Source of the DNA: Planctomycetota bacterium
GTDB lineage: Bacteria > Planctomycetota > UBA1135 > UBA2386
DNA: 8,691 nt
Direction: 5' to 3'
Assembly: GCA_020425885.1 (NCBI GenBank)
Contig: JAGQRA010000140.1
Coordinates: 1-8,691 of the forward strand
Shown: piece by piece, positions 5,142-8,691 of the stretch
Layout of the letters: every line of letters starts with the position of its first letter
Position numbering within the stretch: position 1 is the first letter of the stretch
Notes under the pieces: generated by a model
The model's database searches: none
What the model was told of the DNA's origin: nothing
The model's input: only the letters and a program-made list of their open reading frames with translations
Made by a program: the position numbers and the translations under genes

Positions 5142-6798
5142 CTCGGGGCGCCGGCTGCTGCGAGTTGCGGTAGTCGCCGCCCACCTGCTGGTCGGCGCGC
5201 TGCTGTCGACCCCGCTGCCGGCACAGGAGAAGCCGGCCCAGGGTGGCGCCACACAGGCCAAGCCCGCACAGGGCAAGCCAGCGCCAGGCAAACAGGGCCA
5301 GGGTCAGCAGCCACAGGGCAAGCCGTCGCAGGGCAAACCGCAGCCGGGCCAACCGGCACAGGGCAAACAGGCACAGGGCAAACAGGCACAGGGCAACAAG
5401 CCAGCTGGCAAGCAGGCTCAGGCCAGGAAGGGTCAGGCCAAGAAGGAACCGACCGGACCGGTGAGTTTCCGCACGCCTGATGGCAGTCGGTGCGTGCTCG
5501 TACCGCTGCCCGGAACGGCACAAGTTCACTGGGTCGTCGCCACGCCGGCAGGGGCCGATGTCGAACCGCGAGGTCTGGCCGGGATCGTGCCCGCGTTGCA
5601 GAAGGCGTCGCTCAACGGGACGCGCGCGATCGGCAGCCTCGATCCGGATGCCGAGCAGTCCGCGCTGGAGGCCCTCGATGCCGCATACGCCGAACTGCTC
5701 GCCGCCCCCGGAACCCCCGCCCTGATGCAACGCGTCGCCGAGTGCCAGCAACGCGCCGATGCGCTCGGTGACAAGACCGTGTTCACGCGCATCCTCGCGG
5801 CTGCCCCGGCTCACGAGCCTGCGATCGACATTCGCGATCCGGTCGCCCTGTTCCAGCTCACGACGTTGCCGTCGGCCATCGGCGAGGTCGCGTCGATCCT
5901 CGTCGACCGCCGCGAGCATCCCGTGCTGCGCGGCCTGCCCGGCGAGTGGCTGAAGGAGCTTGCCCAGCGCCAGAACGCGTTCGATCGCGACCGCCTGGCC
6001 CCCGTTCACACCGAACTGCTGGCCCTCGCCATGCCCGACCATCCTGCCGCCAGCGGCACGGCGCGCCCAGGCCACAGCATGCCGCGGCGCGCCCAGGCGA
6101 TCGAGGTCTGGAATGCGACCCAGCATCCATCGCGCACGGTGCACGTCCTGCTCGGCGACTTCGATCCGAGTGCCGTTCGCGAGGTGTTGGAGCGGCAGTT
6201 CGCGACAACGGCCCTGCCGACTCCGCCGCCGCTGACTGCCACGCCGCCGAAGCCGATCCGCAGTCAGCGCCGTTCGACCGTGCCTGGCACCGGCCGCAGC
6301 ATGGTGGTCCTGGCTTGGGTCCTGCCGCCGATCAGCGACCCGCTGACCCTGAGCGCCGCCGTGGCCTGGCTGAACTCCGGCCCAACGAGCCGCATTTCGC
6401 GCATTCTGGCCCGCAGCGAGCGACCGACCGCGACCGTGGCCTGCAGGGCGCCGTGGCCGATCGCGATCGCCGGCCGCAGCTTGCTGCTGATCGAGGCCAG
6501 CGACACCGCCGGCACCGAGGGGCTCGCCGAACTCGTGCTCACCGCCTGCGCGAACGTGACGACCACCCCGCCGAGCAAGGGCGAGCTCTACTCGACCTCG
6601 ATGCAGCTGCAGCGCAACTGGACGATGATCACCGCCGAACCGCGACGGTTCGCCGCCGAGACGGCTCAGGCTGCGATGTTGTGGCCTCAGCTGCCGCCGA
6701 ACACCACCCGCCCGTTGCTGGTCGACGCCGCTGCCGTTCACAAGTTGCTGAAGGACACATTCGCTGGTCAACCCGTGATCGTCGAGGCCCGACCATGA
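5125..6798 (+). CDS. Secreted M16-family protein without the zinc motif
   Basis: This 557-residue exported protein starts with a basic n-region (MRSRSSSGRR), a hydrophobic core (about 11-29) and probable signal-peptidase cleavage after LPA, near residue 33. Residues 34-108 are a Gln/Lys/Gly/Pro/Ala-rich low-complexity linker. From about 112 it resembles M16B peptidases. The first domain includes PRGLAGIVPALQKASLNGT at 148-166, where active members have GLAHxxEHMxFKGT; His, Glu and His are Gly153, Pro156 and Ala157. The segment FQLTTLPSAIGEVASILVDR (243-262) matches the helix that carries the third zinc ligand, which also seems lost. A second M16 domain covers about 390-557. The protein should keep the fold but not cleave peptides. 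Inactive M16 subunits normally pair with an active one. The next gene would be that partner, yet it is inactive too. The ATG overlaps the end of lpxA by 17 bases and the stop overlaps the next start (ATGA), so co-translation is likely. The family call rests on motif context, not on a search. Confidence 0.75.
   Translation: MRSRSSSGRRLLRVAVVAAHLLVGALLSTPLPAQEKPAQGGATQAKPAQGKPAPGKQGQGQQPQGKPSQGKPQPGQPAQGKQAQGKQAQGNKPAGKQAQARKGQAKKEPTGPVSFRTPDGSRCVLVPLPGTAQVHWVVATPAGADVEPRGLAGIVPALQKASLNGTRAIGSLDPDAEQSALEALDAAYAELLAAPGTPALMQRVAECQQRADALGDKTVFTRILAAAPAHEPAIDIRDPVALFQLTTLPSAIGEVASILVDRREHPVLRGLPGEWLKELAQRQNAFDRDRLAPVHTELLALAMPDHPAASGTARPGHSMPRRAQAIEVWNATQHPSRTVHVLLGDFDPSAVREVLERQFATTALPTPPPLTATPPKPIRSQRRSTVPGTGRSMVVLAWVLPPISDPLTLSAAVAWLNSGPTSRISRILARSERPTATVACRAPWPIAIAGRSLLLIEASDTAGTEGLAELVLTACANVTTTPPSKGELYSTSMQLQRNWTMITAEPRRFAAETAQAAMLWPQLPPNTTRPLLVDAAAVHKLLKDTFAGQPVIVEARP
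5227..5445 (+). repeat. Low-complexity Gln/Lys/Gly/Pro linker with a 15-bp tandem repeat
   Basis: This stretch encodes degenerate five-residue units such as AQGKP, SQGKP, AQGKQ. Its best-conserved core is a 15-bp unit GGCACAGGGCAAACA at 5355-5369 and 5370-5384, followed by a near copy at 5385-5399 that ends CAACAA. The product is strongly basic (many Lys, almost no acidic residue) and should be flexible. It joins the signal peptide to the M16-like body and could act as a periplasm- or cell-wall-spanning tether. Confidence 0.85.
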
Positions 6799-8691
6799 TC
6801 GCACCCACCGCTTCCGACCGGGTGACGAAGGGGCTCGGCCTGGCCGCACTGGTCGCAATCGCGGCCTGCAGCGGCCCGCCGCCGGGACCACCACAGCCCC
6901 CGAACGGGCCGACCAACGGCGACCCGACGAAACCGATCGCACCCGCCCCCGGGCCGAGGTCCGCAGGACTGCCTCGGATCAGCCGCCTCGCCAACGGGCT
7001 CACGGTGGTGCAACGACCCTATCGCACCGGCAGCCTGGCGCAGGTCCAACTCGGCATCCTCGCCGGTTCCGACTTCAGCTCGCCGGGTCTCGCCGAACTC
7101 GCCATCGCTACGCTCGTCCGCGGCAGCGATGCCGGCAGCGGTCGCAAGAGTCTGCAGCAGACGATCACCGAGATGGGTGGCCAGCTCCTCACCGAAACCA
7201 GTCCGCTGAGCAGCTGGATCACCGTGCGCGTCCCGGCACCGCGCTGGCACCAGGCGCAACTCGCGATCCGGGACGCGTTGCAGTCACCGGCGATGTCGCG
7301 GTCCCAGATCGAGCGGGTCCGCGAAGACTACGTCGTCGAACGCATCCAGCAGATCTGGGGCAATCCTGACGAGGTCGCGCGCGCGTTCCTGCTCGGCAAC
7401 GCGGGGACCGCCGATTACATCGCCTCGCTGCTGGATCGCGACGCGAGCGAGGTCGCCGGCTTCATCGCCAAGCTCTACCGCCCGGACTCGACCTTCGTCG
7501 CGGTCCAGGTTCCCGGTAACGACACGATCATCGCCAGCCGACTCGGCGAAGGCCTCGGATCGTGGCCCGCGGCGACGGGCCCGCGGCCGACGGTTGCGAT
7601 CGAGCCGCGACGGCTGGCCGCCGGCATCCACTGGTCGCCGACCCCGAGTCCTATCAGCCAGGTGCTGCTGGTACTGCCGCTGCCGGACCTGGCCACACCG
7701 TTCGCGGCCGAGCGGCTCGTCATGCACGCCTGCCTGACCCTCGACGGCATCGGCGGCCGACTCGAACGCCTGCAACGGGAGCGTGGACTCGGCAGGATCC
7801 AGTGGCAACCCCGGATCGTGCGGCTCGCCGACACCCCGGCGCTCGTCCTCGGCACCACCACCGCACCGATCGACGCCATGGCACTCTGGGAGATCGCGAG
7901 CGCGGCCCGTCAGTCGCTGTTCGACCTGCCGCCGACCGCGTCCGAACTCGAACTGGCGGTCCGGCGCGCCCGGCTGACGGCGCAGCTCGTCATCGCCGAC
8001 AGCGCGGCCCAGGGCCGCAACGAAACCGCCTTCGCCGTGCGCGGCCAGCTCCCCGATGTGATCGATGCCAACATCCGGGCCCTGGGCCAACCCGGAGGCT
8101 TCGCCCAACCGCCGGCGGCCGGAGCCTACCTGCGCGAGGCGGCGGCGATGATCGTGCTCGGCGGCCAGCCGCCGGCGGGTGCTCAGGGGATCTCCGAGTT
8201 CGAGCTGCTGCCCCCCGGCGCGCTGGCGCGCATCGCCAGCCCGGATCCCGTCGCGCAGTCGGTTGCCGCCACGCCCTGGTTGGATCGCACCTTGGAATCG
8301 AGCGGCGGCACCGACCTGCTGCGGCGGGTGCACGGCTTCTCGGCCGACTGCCGGCTGCACAGCGAAGGCGCGCCCGAGGCGAGCGAGCAGCTGCAATGGA
8401 ACAGCTCGACCGGCGATGTCACCCGCCGACGAACGGTGATGGGCACGACCATCGATACCGTCCTGCTCGGCGAGGCGGCCGCGGAGCAGAGCGGGGACAC
8501 CAAGCTGCCGCTGGCCGCGGGTGAGGCGAACCTGCTGCGCCGCGAGATGAGACGCCACCCGGTGAGCCTGCTCGCCGCCTGCGCCCGCGGTGAACTCCGC
8601 TTCCGACCGGTCGCCCAACGCACGGTCGCGGATCGTGACCTGATGATCCTCGAGGCGGTCGGCAACGAGTTCGACCGCCTCCGCATCCACA
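6795..8691 (+). CDS. M16-like lipoprotein with probable LolA-like C-terminal domain, 3' end cut by window
   Basis: The frame is open from ATG 6795 to the window edge (632 codons, no stop). The N-terminus is a signal peptide with lipobox IAAC, Cys25, followed by a Pro/Gly-rich linker (28-55). Residues 56-430 resemble an M16 peptidase: RISRLANGLTVVQR and VQLGILAGSDFSSPG lead into LAELAIATLVRGS, where active enzymes have LAHxxEHLxFRGT. The zinc motif is replaced by Glu101, Ile104 and Ala105. ITEMGGQLLTETSPLSSWIT and the helix after it are also typical. Residues about 505-632 look like another domain (LLRRVHGFSADCRLHSEG, a strand-rich middle, then LLRREMRRHPVSLLAACARG). That order resembles the LolA/LppX-like lipid-binding fold seen fused to some M16 proteins, but this is an inference. 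The start overlaps the stop of the preceding M16-like gene (ATGA), implying coupling and perhaps a heterodimer. It is probably anchored in the inner or outer membrane, facing the periplasm. Confidence 0.72.
   Translation, partial: MIAPTASDRVTKGLGLAALVAIAACSGPPPGPPQPPNGPTNGDPTKPIAPAPGPRSAGLPRISRLANGLTVVQRPYRTGSLAQVQLGILAGSDFSSPGLAELAIATLVRGSDAGSGRKSLQQTITEMGGQLLTETSPLSSWITVRVPAPRWHQAQLAIRDALQSPAMSRSQIERVREDYVVERIQQIWGNPDEVARAFLLGNAGTADYIASLLDRDASEVAGFIAKLYRPDSTFVAVQVPGNDTIIASRLGEGLGSWPAATGPRPTVAIEPRRLAAGIHWSPTPSPISQVLLVLPLPDLATPFAAERLVMHACLTLDGIGGRLERLQRERGLGRIQWQPRIVRLADTPALVLGTTTAPIDAMALWEIASAARQSLFDLPPTASELELAVRRARLTAQLVIADSAAQGRNETAFAVRGQLPDVIDANIRALGQPGGFAQPPAAGAYLREAAAMIVLGGQPPAGAQGISEFELLPPGALARIASPDPVAQSVAATPWLDRTLESSGGTDLLRRVHGFSADCRLHSEGAPEASEQLQWNSSTGDVTRRRTVMGTTIDTVLLGEAAAEQSGDTKLPLAAGEANLLRREMRRHPVSLLAACARGELRFRPVAQRTVADRDLMILEAVGNEFDRLRIH

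Noticed and set aside
5101..6942. Long minus-strand open frame opposite the first M16-like gene (613 codons)
   Set aside because: Its Leu/Ala/Cys-rich hydrophobic C-terminal half is only the reverse complement of the CAGGGCAAG-type repeats. The plus strand has signal peptide, M16 context and coupled overlaps.
7284..8690. Minus-strand open frame opposite the M16-like lipoprotein
   Set aside because: The plus strand is open for 632 codons with a lipobox and M16 context. The minus-strand product is Arg/Gly/Asp-rich without domain features.

Overview
The window is high-GC DNA (very strong G/C bias at third codon positions) from a diderm (Gram-negative-type) bacterium. The evidence is an lpxA gene for lipid A synthesis, three predicted lipoproteins with clear lipoboxes, and secreted M16-family proteins. 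The gene set would suit Planctomycetota or another environmental high-GC phylum (Acidobacteriota, Myxococcota), but no feature fixes the phylum. There are six or seven real genes. No tRNA, rRNA, CRISPR array, transposase or phage gene was seen. Very long open frames antisense to the genes are by-products of the GC bias.

Left part (1-2244): a partial minus-strand lipoprotein gene runs off the left edge. Its last visible 106 bases are two copies of a 53-bp tandem repeat that shifts the reading frame. It is divergent from, and almost abuts, a small XRE/Cro-type helix-turn-helix regulator. A short gap with terminator-like hairpins follows, then a TolB-like beta-propeller lipoprotein with a hairpin covering its ribosome binding site. 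A strong hairpin at 2254-2276 separates this gene from the convergent gene to its right.

Middle (2296-4011, minus): a full-length homologue of PTS Enzyme I (PEP--protein phosphotransferase). The phosphorylatable histidine and most PEP and metal ligands are present, but the catalytic cysteine is Phe and the GGDK motif is gone. No HPr or Enzyme II gene is visible.

Right part (4293-8691, plus): a tightly packed, overlapping run of lpxA, a secreted M16-like protein with a Gln/Lys/Gly/Pro-rich linker, and an M16-like lipoprotein with a possible LolA-like C-terminal domain, cut by the right edge. Overlaps of 17 and 4 bases point to one translationally coupled operon. Both M16 proteins have lost all three residues of the HxxEH zinc motif. 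The pair therefore looks like two non-catalytic M16 folds coupled to a lipid A gene. This and the altered Enzyme I are the most interesting items in the window.
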